DNA of 64,000 nt, from contig NW_026947506.1 of the NCBI RefSeq assembly GCF_034190915.1, positions 12,461,501 through 12,525,500 on the forward strand, in the 5' to 3' direction. Position 1 is the stretch's first letter, and every line of letters begins with the position of its first letter. Below are positions 32,289 to 45,179 of the stretch, piece after piece. Origin of the DNA: Cavia porcellus. Its lineage: Eukaryota > Chordata > Mammalia > Rodentia > Caviidae. A program made the position numbers and the translations under genes. Under the pieces are notes generated by a model that was given only the letters and a program-made list of their open reading frames with translations, was not told the DNA's origin and ran no database searches.

Positions 32289-33164
32289 TTTTTTTTTTTA
32301 TTTAAAGAGAGAAGAAAAAAAAAGAAAGGACATAAAAACAAAAAAATGCAGTAAATGGGTACAAATAATACAGTATTTCTAGGAAAAAAATATACAGTAC
32401 AAAATCACCAGTTAATAGGTTACATATTATCTTCCCAGAAACAGTTGTCCATATCACTAAATTAAAGCATATAAAGTGAACATTCATACAGTGAAATTGG
32501 AGCCAGTTCCATTCAATGATCCAACAAAAGCTCAGTTATATGGTTTTCCATCCTACGCACTCGAACATACCTGCGGTTATATCCCTTAGTCCACCTTACT
32601 TTCCTCTCGTTTTACAGTAACAATTAGACTTTCAGGGTTTTATTACTCTCATGGTTCTTATTACTTTTTTGAAGAGAATAAAACCAAATGTGACTAAGCA
32701 AAAAAGAGTCAGTTAGAACAGAAGGGTGGGCATAGCACATGATGCAAAAATAGAATGCCAGGTGATCAAAAGTGTTACCATTGTGCCTCTTGCTATTTTT
32801 AAATTGAGTTGTCTATATCATCAGGTATAATAGAATTGATCAAAACAGTACAGAACAAAACCAATAAAACCTACACTGAGGACCTTACAGGACTTCAAAA
32901 AAATGATAATAGTCAATCAATATTGGGCATCATAGTATATGTTATTGCCTTCAAAGTGATGGCCTATACCCTCAAATTTGATACTATCAAACAAAATAGA
33001 ATATATAATACTCAACAGAACAAGATGGGGAGAGCAATACTAGAGTTCAAGTCAGGTTAATAGGACAACAAAACAGTTACTATAATATGTCCCATTATTT
33101 TTTAATTGACTTTTCCCTTAATTAAAAAAAGGAAAGAAAATAGATTAATTGAAAAGTAGTGTGG

Positions 33165-33287
33165 GGCTGGAGGTTTAGCTCAGTGGCATAAGCACCTGCC
33201 TTGCAAGCAGGCGGTCGTGAGTTCGAACCCCAGTACCGATAAAAATGAAAAAAACAAAAAACAAAACAAAACAAAAAAAAAAAAAAA
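33165..33287 (+). mobile_element. Young ID-like SINE with perfect 14-bp target-site duplication
   Basis: GGGCTGGAGGTTTAGCTCAG start, A-box-like TTAGCTCAGTGG, B-box GAGTTCGAACCCC, then a long A-rich tail with ACAAAACAAA units. It is flanked by GAAAAGTAGTGTGG at 33151-33164 and 33288-33301 without mismatch. It is the least diverged copy in the window and lies inside an L1 3' UTR. Confidence 0.95.
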
Positions 33288-33865
33288 GAAAAGTAGTGTG
33301 GAGATTGAGATAAGAGAGGACTTTGTAATAGAACAACGCAGGGCAGAACCGAGCAATTCAAGCATCATTGTGTTTCACCACCAGATAATCTAACATAATA
33401 GTAGTCGCCATAGTGCCTCTTTCCTTAAATTATTTGAGTGTAACTTCGCATGCTATAATATCAAGCATATCTAGACAGTGTGAAGCCTTTCAAGAGAATG
33501 CAAGCATTACAGGATATTTAGAACCTACTAATAGAAAACAAGCAATGGCTTCTATATTATCTTTTTGCCTATAAAGAATTTTGTTTATACTATAGCATAT
33601 AGTGAAATATAGTAAGATACAACATGTTAAAACCAGTGGAAACAGATGTACTACAGCTTGATGGGACTTCAAAACAAGACGATATTCGGCACTAGCTTTT
33701 ATGTTTTGTTGCTTTCTTCAAAATAGCTATTCATGCTATCATAGATACTAAAATGGAACAACCCAGGTTAAAACCATGCGGTTAATGAGTAAAAACATTA
33801 CATGGCTTCAAACCAATATGATTGGGAATCATGATTACCACATACTTCTATGTATTCTTATCATT

Positions 33866-36800
33866 TTTTATACTAGGGAAACTATTCGGTATTTATACAT
33901 GTGAGTTTGATATATTTCACTTATGAGTATTGTCTCAAGCTGCGTCCATTTATTTATAAATGTCTCAATGTGGTCATACTTGGACTTACAGCTTTGTTTT
34001 GCCATATTTGACTTTATTCTCTCCCCCCCCCAAGAGAGTAATGAGAACTGAGGAGTAATAAAATCCAAAATGTATAAATTTTGTTATAAAAAAGAGAGGG
34101 AGGGGGAAAAAAGGAAAAAAAGAAAAGAAAAAAAATAGTTTTAGTTTTCAACATATGGAGAGCCAGTTTTTCCAGCACCATTTATTAAAGAGACTGTCAT
34201 TCTCCCAGTGAACATGTCTGGCCCCTTTATCGAAGATAAGGTAGTTGAGTGAGTGTGTTTGCAGTTGTGGTTGTATCTTCTAATCGATTCCACTGATCTT
34301 CAGCTCTGTTTTGGTTCCAGTACCATGTTGATTTTACTACGGTTGCTTTGTAGTATAAATTCAAATCAGGGATTCTGATACCTCCTGCCTTGCCTTTGCT
34401 GCTTAGAACTGTCCTTGCTATTCTAGGTCTCTTCTCACTCCAGATGAATTTTAGGAGTGATTTCTCGAATTCTGTGAGGTATGTTGATGGTATTTTTATC
34501 GGGATTGCATTGAATCTGTATAAAAGTTTTTGGAGAATGGCCATTTTCACAATATTTATTCTTCCTATCCATGAGCAAGGGATGTTTTTCCATTTTCTGA
34601 TATCATCTTCAATTTCATTTTTCAGTGTAATATAATTTTCCCTGTACAAGTCTTTCACTTCTTTCATGAGAGTAATTCCTCGATATTTCATTTTTTTGGT
34701 TGCTAGTGTGAAGAGTGTGGTTTCTCTATTTTCTCTTTCTGTGAATTTGTTGGTAGTGTATAGGAATGCTAGTGAGTTTTGAGTATTGACTTTATAGCCA
34801 GCTTCATTGCTAAATGTATTTATTATATCTAGCAGGCTTTCAATGGAGTTTTGGGGATCTTCTATATAGAGTATCATGTCATGTGCAAATAATGATAGCT
34901 TAACTTCTTTTCCTATCTTTATGCCTTTTATTTCTCTCTTGCCTTATTGCTCTGACTAGTATTTCCAGTACTATATTAAATAGGAGCAGTGAGAAGGGAC
35001 ACCCTTGTATTGTGCCTGATTTTAAAGTAAAGGCCTTCAATTTTTGGCCATTTAGTATGATATTGGCTGCTGGTTTGTCATAGATGGCCTTTATTATATT
35101 GAGGTAAAGATCATCTATTCCAATTTTCTGCACGGTTCTTATCATGAATGAATGTTGGACCTTATCAAAAGCTTTTCTGCATCGATAGAAATGATCATGT
35201 GGTTCTTAATTTTGGCTCTAGTGATATAGTGTATTAATTTTATTGATTTATGTATATTGAACCATCCCTGCATGCCTGGGATGAATCCCACTTGGTCACG
35301 GTTTATGATCTTCTTGATGATTTGCTGCATCTTATTTGCCAATATTTTATTAAGGATTTTTGCATCTGTGTTCATTAGGGAGATTGGGCTGTAGTTCTCT
35401 TTTGTAGTTGGGTCTTTCTCAGGTTTTGGTACTAGAGTAATATTTGCTGCCAGGAATGACTTAGGAAGGATTGCTTCCTTTTCAATTTCATTGAAGAGTT
35501 TGAGGAGTGTTGGCCTTAAGTCTTCTTTGTATTTGTGTAGAATTCTGCAGTGAATCCATCTGGGCCTGGGCTCTTCTTTGTAGGTAAGCATTTAATTATG
35601 TTTTCGATTTCATTAATAGAAATTGGGTTATTCAGTAATTTTACATCTTCATGACCTAGCTTTTTTACTTCGCATGCTTCTAGGAATCTGTCCATTTCCT
35701 CTGTGTTATAAAACCTTTGAGAGTAGAGATTTTCGAAATAGGTGTTGATGATTTTCTTTATTTCTACAGGGTCTGTAGTGATTTCTCCTCTTTTATTCCT
35801 TATTGAAACAATTTGAGCTTTTTCTTCCCTTTTTTAAATAAGGTTGACTAGGGGCTTATCAATTTTATTTATTGTTTCAAATAACCAATTCTTTGATTCA
35901 TTGATTTTTTGAATTGTTTTTTTGGTCTCTATTGCATTGATTTCTGCTCTGATATTTATAACTTCTTCTCTTCTTTTGGCTTTCAGCTTGACTTGCTCTT
36001 CTTTTTCTAGATGTTTGAGGTGTAACATCAGGTTATTTATTTGTATTCATTCTGTTTTCCTGATGTGTGAACTCAGTGCTATAAATTTTCCTCTGAGAAT
36101 AGCTTTCATTGCATCCCACAGATTCTGGTAAGTTGTATTTGTGTTTTCATTTTCTTGTAGGTAGTGTTTAATTTTTTCTTTGATTTCCTCCATGACCCAC
36201 TGTTTACTCAAGAGTATGTTATTCAGTTTCCATGTGTTTGTGGGAATTTTGTAGTATCTTTTATTATTAATTTCTAATTTCATAGTGCTATGGTCCGATA
36301 GCATGCAAGGGATGATTTCAATCCTTTTACCTTTTTTTTTGGTCTTTTTCCTTTTTATCAGTACCAGGGATTGTATTCCTGACTGTCTGCTTGCAAGCCA
36401 GGCACTTATGCCACTGAGCTAAATCCTCAGCCCCCTTTTGCCTTTAATTAAATATGTTTTGTGAATTAATATATGGTCTATTTTAGAAAATTATCCATGT
36501 ACTGCTGAGAAGAATGTGTATTCTGTTGTTGTTAGGTGGAATACTCTGTATATTTCTATTAAGTCCATTTGTTCACAGGTACGGTTCAGTTCTTTTATTT
36601 CTTTGCTGATATTCTGTCTGGTTGATCTGGCCATTGGTGTCAATGGTATGTTAAGATCTCCTGGTAGAATTGTTTCACTGTTAACTTAGTTTTTCATTTC
36701 TGTTGGTACTTGTTTTATATAACTGGGTGCTCTGGAATTTGGTGCATATATATTTAAGGTAGTTATTGCTTCCTCTTGGCATTTTTCCCTAACCAGTATG

Positions 36801-37013
36801 TAGTGACCTTCTTTATCCCTTATGATCTTTATTGGCTTGAAGTTCTTATTGTCTGCAAAAATAATAGCCAGCCCTGCCTTTTTTGGGTTGCTGTTGCATG
36901 AAGTATTATTTTCCATCCTTTGACTATCAGTCTGTGAGTATCCTTTTGGGTTAGATGGGTTGCTTGTAGACAACATATGGTTGGATTTTGTTTCTTGATC
37001 CATTCTGCCAGTC
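33866..37013 (-). pseudogene. L1 ORF2 pseudogene
   Basis: Minus-strand open pieces lie at 36686-37003 (endonuclease), 36047-36304, 35834-36028, 35142-35591 (reverse transcriptase start), 34900-35145 and 34227-34877 (palm to thumb). They are separated by stops and frameshifts. The catalytic Phe-Ala-Asp-Asp site reads Phe-Ala-His-Asp (34878-34889), so reverse transcriptase would be inactive even if the frame were open. The carboxy-terminal Cys-rich domain is lost through the deletion between 34136 and 33996. Confidence 0.88.
36338..36432 (-). mobile_element. ID-like SINE inside L1 ORF2, minus strand
   Basis: T-rich head, TATCAGTACCAGGGATTGTA, CTGTCTGCTTGCAAGCCAGG and TCCTCAGCCCC. It is flanked by the imperfect repeats CCTTTTACCTTT (36325) and CCTTTTGCCTTT (36435). 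It splits the ORF2 endonuclease-to-linker region. Confidence 0.88.
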
Positions 37014-38189
37014 TGTTTATTTAATTAGTGTTTTTTTTAAATTTTATTTAAGAGGAAAAAGAAAAAAACACAAAACAAAACAAAGCGGTGTAAGGTTACA
37101 CATAATACAGAACTACAAAAAAAAAAAAAAAAGAACATAACAATAAGAAATCACCTGTTAATAGATTACATATTATCATCTTGGAAATAGTTGCTCAAAT
37201 CACAGTATCAAAGAATACAAAGAATACAAATTCAAACAGCGAGACTGCACACAGCTGTGTTCAATGATCCAAAAACATTAATATAGTCAGCTATTTAACA
37301 CCCCTAAACACACTTGCTGTTATATCCGTTAGAGCTCTTTTTTTTCCCCTCTCTTTTTTACAACAAAATTTACACATTTTGGATTTTATTACTCCTTAGT
37401 TCTTATTACTAAAGAAAGAGAATAAAGTCAAATATGGCAAAACAAAGCTGTCAGTCAAAACCAAGGATAGACATAGCACATGATGTAAAACAGAGCACAA
37501 GGTTATCAACAATGGTTATCAACGTTGTCTCTTATTTCCTTAAAAAGAATTGTCTATCTCATTAGGTATTATAAAGTTGGACAAAACAGTAGAGAACAAG
37601 ACCAATAAAACTTAGGCATTGTAAACATTACAGGACTTCCAAAGGAAACAATAGTCAAACCAGAGTGGGCATCTTAGTGAATCTTATTGCCTTCAAAGTA
37701 GTTGCCTATACCCTCAAACTTGATACTATCATACAGGATGGAACAGAGTCTAATCAGTCAAAACAAGATCATGGGAGTATTACAGGACTTCAAAACAATT
37801 TAATAGGAAATCAAAAAGAGTTACTATTATATATCCTAATTTTTAAAATTTTTCCCCTTAATTAAAAAAAACATAAGAAATAACTAAATAATTTTTTTAA
37901 AGAATCAGGGAGAGATTGAGTTAAAACAGGACATAACAATATATCAATACAGGTCAAAGCATGACTGTTTCAGCAATCTACTGTTTCACCACCAAATAAC
38001 CCGACTTAATAGCAGTTACTATAGTGTCTGTATTGGATAAAACTTCATATACTATAGCTTCAAATATTTCCATATCAAGAAGCCCAGAATAAAGACTTTC
38101 CAATTAATAATTGAAAACTTTATAAGGCTTCAAGGCCATATAATAGGGAATCATGATTACCATATATTTTTATATATTTGAATCATTAC

Positions 38190-39985
38190 TTACATTAGGG
38201 AAACTATTCGGTATTCACACATGCGAGACTGATTTATTTCACTTATGAGTATGGTCTCAAGCTGCGCCCATTTATTGATAAATATTTCAATGTGATCCTT
38301 CTTTATAGCTGAATAATACTCCATTGTATAGAAATACCAAAACTTTTTTATCCATTCCTCAGTTGATGGACACTTGAGTTGTTTCCAAGATCTAGCGATT
38401 ACAAATTGTGCTGCTATAAACATAGGTGCACATATATCACTGTGGTATGATGCTTTCAGTTCTTCTGGGAATATGCCTAGAAGTGGAATAGCTGGAATAA
38501 ATGGGATTTCCAATCCCAAATTTTGTGAAGTCTCCAGACAGACCTCCACAAAGGCTGCACCAGTCTACACTCCCACCAACAGTGCAGGAGAGTTCCTTTT
38601 TCCCCACAGCCTCTCCAGCATTTGTTGTTGTTGGTTTTCTTGATCCTGGCCATTCTTTCAGGAGTGAGATGGTATCTCAGTGTGGTTTTAATTTGCATTT
38701 CTCTAATGACCAATGATGATGAACATTTTTTCATGTATTTATTTGCCATTTGCATTTCTTCATCTGAGAATGGCGTATTCATCTCAGATGCCCATTTTTG
38801 GATTGAATCTTTGAATTTTGGGGGTCTGAGTTTTTTAAATTCTTTATATTTTTTAGAAAAGAGTCCCTTGTCTGAGAGAGAGTTCACTAAAATCTTTTCC
38901 CAGTTTGTGGGTTTTCTTTTCACTATGCTGGAGATTTCTTTTGACATGCAGAAACTTTTTAATAAGAAGTGGTCCCAGTTGTTGATTCTGGGAAGTATTT
39001 CCTGTGCGGTTTAAGTCCTCTTCATGAATTCTCTACCTACTCTTATGTCTCCAAGTATTCTACCCACTTTGTCTTCCAATAGATTTAGTGTTTCTGTTTT
39101 AATATTCAGATCTTTGACCCATTTAGATTTTAATTTAGTACATGGTGATAGACATGGGTCTAGCTTTAGTTTTCAGCAAATGGAGAGCCAGTTTTTCCAG
39201 CACCATTTATTAAAGACACTGTCATTCTTCCAGTGAACCTGCTTGGCTCCTTTATCAAAGATAAGGTGGTTGAGTGTGTTTGTAGCTCTGGTTGTATCTT
39301 CTAATCTATTCCATTGACCTTTGGCTCTGTTTTGATTCCAATACCATGTTGATTTTACTACTGTTGCTTTGTAGTATAGCTTTAAGTCAGGGATTGTGAT
39401 GCCTCCTGCTTTGTCTTTGCTGCTTAAAATTGCCTTTGCGATTCTAGGTCTCTTCTGGTTCCAGATGAAATTTAGGAGTGATTTCTCTAGATCTATCAGG
39501 TATGTTGATGGTATTTCTATTGGGATTGCATTGAATCTGTATAACAGTTTTGGGAGAATGGCCATCTTCACAATGTTTGTTCTTCCTATCCATGAGCAAG
39601 GGATGTCTTTCCATTTTCTGAGATCATCCTCAATTTCCTTTTTCAGTGTATTATAATTTTCACTGTATAAGTCTTTCACTTCTTTCATAAGAGTAATTCC
39701 TAATTATTTCATTTTTTTGCTTGCTAATGTGAAGAGTGCAGTTTCTCTTATTTCCCTCTCTGTGATTTTGTTGTTCATGTATAAGAATGCTATTGATTTC
39801 TGAGTATTGATTTTGTATCCAGCCACATTACTGAATTTATTTATTGTATCTAAGAGTCTTTCAATGGAGTTTAGGGGGTCTTCTATGTAGAGTATCATGT
39901 CATCTGCAAACAATGATAATTTAACTTCTTCTTTTCCTTCTTTACCACTTTTATTTCTCTTTCTTGCCTAAATGCTCTGGCTAGT
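38190..39985 (-). pseudogene. L1 ORF2 3' half in the deletion derivative
   Basis: Minus-strand open pieces at 39704-39913 (Phe-Ala-Asp-Asp intact near 39896-39907), 39173-39688, 38477-38947 and 38190-38549. The Cys-Trp-Arg-Gly-Cys-Gly...His-Cys-Trp motif of the C-terminal domain is present near 38590-38640. Frameshifts separate the pieces. No start codon or endonuclease domain precedes it. Confidence 0.85.
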
Positions 39986-40458
39986 ACTTCCAGGCCGAGG
40001 TGCCTCAGGAACCTGTGATCCCTCCCTGCTTGCAGAGATATCCACAGTCCTCCAGACACATGGAGAGGCCGATGCAGGGGCCCCAGATCCGCCCAACCCC
40101 TCCTCTGCACACCGATGGCAAGGCACGGCAGTGAAACAGGTTGGGCTCCGTGGATAGTGTGGGCCCGCCCACCAGTCGGAAGCCCAGCAGTTCTCCAAGT
40201 GCAGCCAGGATGGGGAGGTGGATGTAGAGGCCTCAAACCCACTGCTCCACTTCACTGCACCCGGAAGCCTGGAGGGTCCAGAACAGTCTGAGATTTGGGC
40301 AGAGTGTGCTGAGCACTCACCACAGGCCGCGGTGCCTCAGGAACTTGTGATCCCTCCCTGCTTGCAGAGATATCCACAGTCCTCCAAACACACGTAGAGG
40401 CCGATGCAAGCACCCCAGCCCCGCCCCGCCCCTCCTCTGCACACCGATGGCTAGGCGC
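39986..40458 (-). promoter_or_regulatory. L1 5' UTR monomers (about two units)
   Basis: GC-rich sequence matching in reverse complement the 5' UTR at 54756-55200. The segment GGTGCCTCAGGAAC(C/T)TGTGATCCCTCC occurs at about 40009 and again at about 40330, and the CTCCTCTGCACACCGATGGC segment occurs at about 40110 and 40433. This shows a tandem monomer organisation with a period of about 0.32 kb. Such repeats carry L1 promoter activity in rodents; activity here is inferred. Confidence 0.7.
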
Positions 40459-40603
40459 GGCCCTGTGTCAGCCTCTTGAGTGCTGGGATTATAGATATGC
40501 ACCACCACACTTTGCTTTTGATTCAAGTTTTTATGAGAGAATATAAATTACCCAGGCCTTGAGTCTCAACCTTCCTTTGAGAAATATATGTAAAATCCTG
40601 TAT

Positions 40604-40800
<197 letters not shown>

Positions 40801-40930
40801 TAAAAAGAATGTGAAAATATTTTGAAATGTAGCTCATACCTATTCAATTTATATCATAAATCTAATCAAAATCTATTAAAGTGTATGTATTACTATAATG
40901 AATCGTTGTATTTCTATGTCTACAATTCAG

Positions 40931-40990
40931 GAGGATTTGGGGATAACCAGGAATTTGAATAATTATGCTAAATTACTGGAGATATTTAAG
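40931..40990 (+). pseudogene. KRAB-b exon of KZFP copy B, nonsense mutation
   Basis: Between ATTCAG and GTAATT. It aligns with the copy-A exon but contains TAA at 40960-40962 and one base less. Confidence 0.7.
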
Positions 40991-42522
40991 GTAATTTGTG
41001 CTCACAAGGAGAAGGGATGTTCCTCAGGTGTTAGTGTGTGAGCAGAAAATTACAGCCAAAGAAATGAGGCACCATTCAATTAAATGTCAGTAATGCTGTA
41101 CAAAAATGTATAACCTGGAGAATGAAAACTGAGAATTAAATCATGAAAATGCATGAAATTGCATATAGATGTCGATGAAAAGTGTACACTTTGAGTTTTG
41201 ATAGCATTCTGCCTTCAGTTTATGTACTCATGTATACATCTTAATAAAACTCATTGATTATCTAAAAATTGCTAAGATTGCAGCACAATGTGAAATATAA
41301 CTGAATGCTAGTCATTTGAATCCATTCTCTAGTGAATCAGTCCATTCTCATGAAATTCTTAGTTGACTGTTAAGTGCAGTCACTCTATGAATCAGTATGC
41401 AATGGTCTCTAGAAGTTAATCTGCTCATAATTATCCTCGATATATTTTTAAAAGACTCATACTCCATGTAAAATACAAATACATGCTTCCTCATACAGAA
41501 AGCAGATCAAGTTGTAACAGATCAGGCCTAGAAGCAGCTTAGCTGTTTATCACTGGAATTGTGGAGAAGGAAAATGTGAATAGGTTCTGTGTGATTGTGC
41601 ATTATTGAAAACATGGCACTCTAGGAATCAGATCTTGCAGAATGGCAAATTCAAGTTCAAACTTAACAGCTGAATCATCAGAGAAATTCTCTTAAAATAA
41701 AAAGCTAGAGATTTTGTGTGAATCCTGTGACTCATTCCCAGGATGGAAAAGAAAAAAATATCATATATAATCAGTCAAAAACTAAATAATATAATGTCAT
41801 TTGTCATAAGAAATAGATGGGTCTTTCTCCTATCAATTCAGTGAAATAGCTCAGCTATAAAATGTAACAGGTCATAGGATTTCTTTTAGATGAGAAAGCA
41901 AAATATAAATTGTGCAAAAAAATAAAGGGAGTAGACAGAGAAAGATAAAACTGACCATTTGGAGAAGGGAACTACAGATTAAGGACAGAAGGGAGGTGGT
42001 GATGGAAGAAGGATATCAGAATGATCAGTATGTGATACACATATGTACCCATGCCCAAAGTGAAGCTAATTATTCTCCATTGCAAAAGGTACCAACTTAT
42101 AAGATTCCCAAATGTATACTACTCTTTTGGAAATGATTCTTTTCAGCATATCTTGCGAGGCATTCCGTTGCTTCATTGTAAGAATTTCTTAACAGGCATC
42201 AAGACAGAAGTTATCATTAATGTGGTCATTAATACAGTGACATATTTCACTGTGATTTTTTTCTTTTTAAAAAATTGTTTAAAGGAAGTCTAAGCAAAAT
42301 AGAAAATGGGTAGAAATAATACTTTCAAAGAAAAAGTAAACAGTAAGAAATCACTATTTGATGATTAGGTGTTGTCCTCTTACAAATAGTTGGTCAACAT
42401 AGAAAAGTGAAACATATGAAGTGGGGACTCAAGCAGTGAGATTGCAAACAGTTCTGTTCAAATGTCCAACAAAATCTTCACAATATGGTTTTCAATCCTG
42501 TATGTGATTTATTTCTTTATAG
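40991..42522. other. Intron of KZFP copy B
   Basis: Colinear with copy A, without the A-specific SINE. The L1-type 3' UTR fragment at 42252-42515 is the same ancestral minus-strand insertion as 21016-21270. Confidence 0.6.
42252..42515 (-). mobile_element. L1-type 3' UTR fragment, minus strand (paralog of 21016)
   Basis: Same position relative to the finger-exon acceptor, and the same truncation point, as in copy A. Confidence 0.8.
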
Positions 42523-42930
42523 AAATGACAACATAGGGAAATGCTATTGACATACATTTGGCAATCAGTGTAAAGAAGTATTCCTTAGTACTCCAAAAGC
42601 TAATGTCAGTGTGAAAGGAACAGAAACAGAGCACAATGTTCCGATCCATGAAAAACATTGAAGTGGAGGGAAAAACTATTTATGTAAGCAATGTGGCAAA
42701 ATTTTTACCAACCATTAACATTGTAAGCAACGTGAAAGATTTCACACTAGAGAGAAACCATATATATGTAGACAATGTGGGAAAGCTTTTACCACATGTA
42801 GAGATAAGAAAAATGAAAGGATTCACACTAGACAGAAATCCTATGCATGTAAGCCCTGTGGGAAAGCTTTCAGCACAAATATGTATTATGAAATGCAGGG
42901 AAAAGTTCACACTGGGTAGAAACCATAATT
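42523..42930 (+). pseudogene. Zinc-finger exon of KZFP copy B, decayed to about three fingers
   Basis: The acceptor TTTCTTTATAG is followed by the same spacer as copy A, with frameshifts and stops. Three finger remnants follow. The first keeps both Cys of Cys-Lys-Gln-Cys and has Cys at helix position 4, but contains TAA and has lost its first His. The second has lost its first zinc His and one helix residue. The third ends in TAG after His-Thr-Gly. Downstream the sequence joins directly to flank matching 25078 of copy A, so about ten fingers and the 3' UTR are missing. Confidence 0.88.
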
Positions 42931-44282
42931 TTGAAGTTGCATTTGTTTTAGTTTTTTCATGCACATGCTTCATTTTCTGTGTCATTAATGATGCTTCTGA
43001 AATTGATGCTGTATTTCACATTAAGATATTCATTTATAGAGGCTTGGCACATGTGTTTTTGACACTCATGTGCTCTTTTCACATAACTTGTACAGTAATG
43101 AATGCTATGTTTTTCATGTTGTGACAGGAGACCTGCTTTACCTTAACATCACTGGATATCATACTGTCTACATTATGTTGCCTGTTTTTTCCTCAATAGA
43201 GCAAATATTGATGTTTATGTAAATCTTTGTTTTTTTAACCATCAGAATTTTACTTATGTTTATATTACATCTTGACTTTGCTATTAAGTTTTCCATGACA
43301 AGAAGCCAAAGAAAACCATACCACTGTGAGTTTCTTATTGCCCCACACTGACAGAAACATAACTTGTCTCCAAACGTGTATCAGAAACTATAAAATGTGG
43401 TATGATTTATGAGTAACCATACTTTGAAAGGATTTTTTTTTTAACTGTGGAGTTTGGTGCAAAAACTTACTATTGATTGTATCATGCAAATGCCTTTATT
43501 TTATACCTTGATGCTGTGAACCAATTATACATTTTATAATTCTTACAGATTTCCCTAAAACAATGAACTAATGGCATGAAAGGAAAACTAAATTTTTAGC
43601 TGTCAGCACAGTAAAAATTAAATTTGCTAAATTATAATTCAGATTGTGTTTTGTTTTATTGAATTGTGAATTTATACAATGGCATGTCTCACTATTCATA
43701 AGGGCCACTGTCTGATGTTTTTGATGTGTGTTGCCTATTGACTATCTTTAAACACATCCACTGGGCTATGAGTCCCAGTTGGTTTCCTGTGGTGTGTGGT
43801 TTTCACTTCCATTTTAACATTGAAGTAATTTATAAGCTGTTTCATGCAGTGTTGTTTAATACAAAATCTACTTAGGTTCCCATAGAATTATGTTGTTAGA
43901 TACTATGGTTTCAGAAAATACAAGTGAAAACTGCATTAAATACCTAATCCAGTGAAGATAGCTTGCCCTAGTCTCAGTTATGCTTGGACACTTAAATTAC
44001 TCACCGGTTGTGTGATCACCACTAAAACTATGTCTATAGTTTATCAGATATGAAGTATCTGATATACTTCACGAAGTAAAAGTCACTGTAAAGTGCATTA
44101 TCAGCCTCTATGCACTGCAGCATGTGGACAGATTCTCTGCAGCACATTTCTGCTTACTATTGAAAGGCAGATATGGAGTGTGTATTTCTATTCCAGTTAG
44201 TAATCTAATATGGCATCTATAAGACATATATCCTGAGTGTATTCATGTTCTCGTTTTACCATGAATATTAATCTTGGTGATC
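42931..44282. other. 3' flank of copy B, non-coding
   Basis: Colinear with 25078-26554 of copy A, without its SINE. An ORF running into it from the finger remnant is fortuitous. Confidence 0.5.
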
Positions 44283-44455
44283 CTGTTGATGCATGCTTGT
44301 AAACCTAGCAACTCAGCGGGCTTAAATTAGTGTAAGAGAAATTTGAGTCCATCCTACACAACTGCATTGAGACCCTGTCTCAAAACATATCTTCATGTTC
44401 TGCAGATATAGCCTAGTTCTTTAGTACTCCCCCATTTTCTCCCCAGTGTCAACAT
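44283..44455 (+). mobile_element. B1 + ID composite SINE (paralog of 26555)
   Basis: Same order of B1-like (GCATGCTTGTAAACCTAGCA) and ID-like (GCAGATATAGCCTAGTTC) parts. Confidence 0.6.
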
Positions 44456-45179
44456 TATTTTAATACTCACAATTACATATCAGTTGTCCTTTTATCACTG
44501 GGCAACCTAGCAGTTATACCCAAGTATCACTTGAGAAGCATGTTTCTTTATGCACTGACTATGCTGACCATTATTGGGGCAGTTGTCATTTTAACCAGTT
44601 GATTCTTGTATTGAATACATTATAATTGTCACTTTTATATTTCTTATTATTTTATAAAAACTAACAAAAAGTATTCAATTTTTGATCATCTTGTATTTAA
44701 ATAGTTGCCCTGGTACAGATTTATGTATAAAGGTCTAGGCTAAATGTGATTCCTTTAGTCTCAGCATCAGGAGAGGATGTGATTGGACAATCATGGCTTT
44801 GAAGCTGACTTTGGAGGCAACTTTACTAGATGATGTAGCAATGTGTGTAGAAGTTGTTTTTATACCTACATTTGAAGTTTAAGGAAACAAGCAAGTTGAG
44901 GTCAAGAATATGAGTGTAGGATAGCATAAAAAAATTACTACTGCAAATCATGATTTTTTTTTTTTGCTCAGGAAATGTACTTATCATGGTACTTTGTGCA
45001 GCAGTCTCAAATATGCCTGTATTAGAGTAAAGCATAGTGAAACATGAATGAGCCAGGCATTCCATGTTCTGAATATAGAGGCATTAAAACAAACTATTTT
45101 TCTTAATGATATTGCTGGTGCTTTGTGTAGAAACTAAGATAGAGTGACAAAACAAACAAAAAGGATTATATAAGATTTT

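Larger units (their letters stand above)
32290..37013 (-). mobile_element. Minus-strand L1, 5'-truncated and rearranged
   Basis: Read on the minus strand, an ORF2 lacking its first residues (5' truncation at about 37013) runs to the ORF2 end at about 33866. It continues into a 3' UTR ending in an A-rich tail at 32290. Within ORF2 about 0.85 kb is missing (compare 38310-39165 in the neighbouring L1). In its place is a 3' UTR fragment in the opposite (plus) orientation at 33997-34135. Two SINEs have inserted (33165 and 36334). There is no ORF1 or 5' UTR, and no matching target-site duplication was found. Confidence 0.88.
37026..40458 (-). mobile_element. Minus-strand L1 deletion derivative: 5' UTR fused to ORF2, no ORF1
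   Basis: Minus-strand order is: GC-rich 5' UTR monomers (40458 to about 39986), then a direct join to the middle of ORF2 just before the catalytic Phe-Ala-Asp-Asp, then ORF2 to its end (38190) and a 3' UTR with an A-rich end near 37040. ORF1 and the endonuclease plus half of the reverse transcriptase are absent. The join falls on a shared CTG: 5' UTR '...CGGCCTG' and ORF2 '...CTGGAAGTAC'. The 5' end abuts a half B1 that begins copy B of the KZFP unit. Confidence 0.87.
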
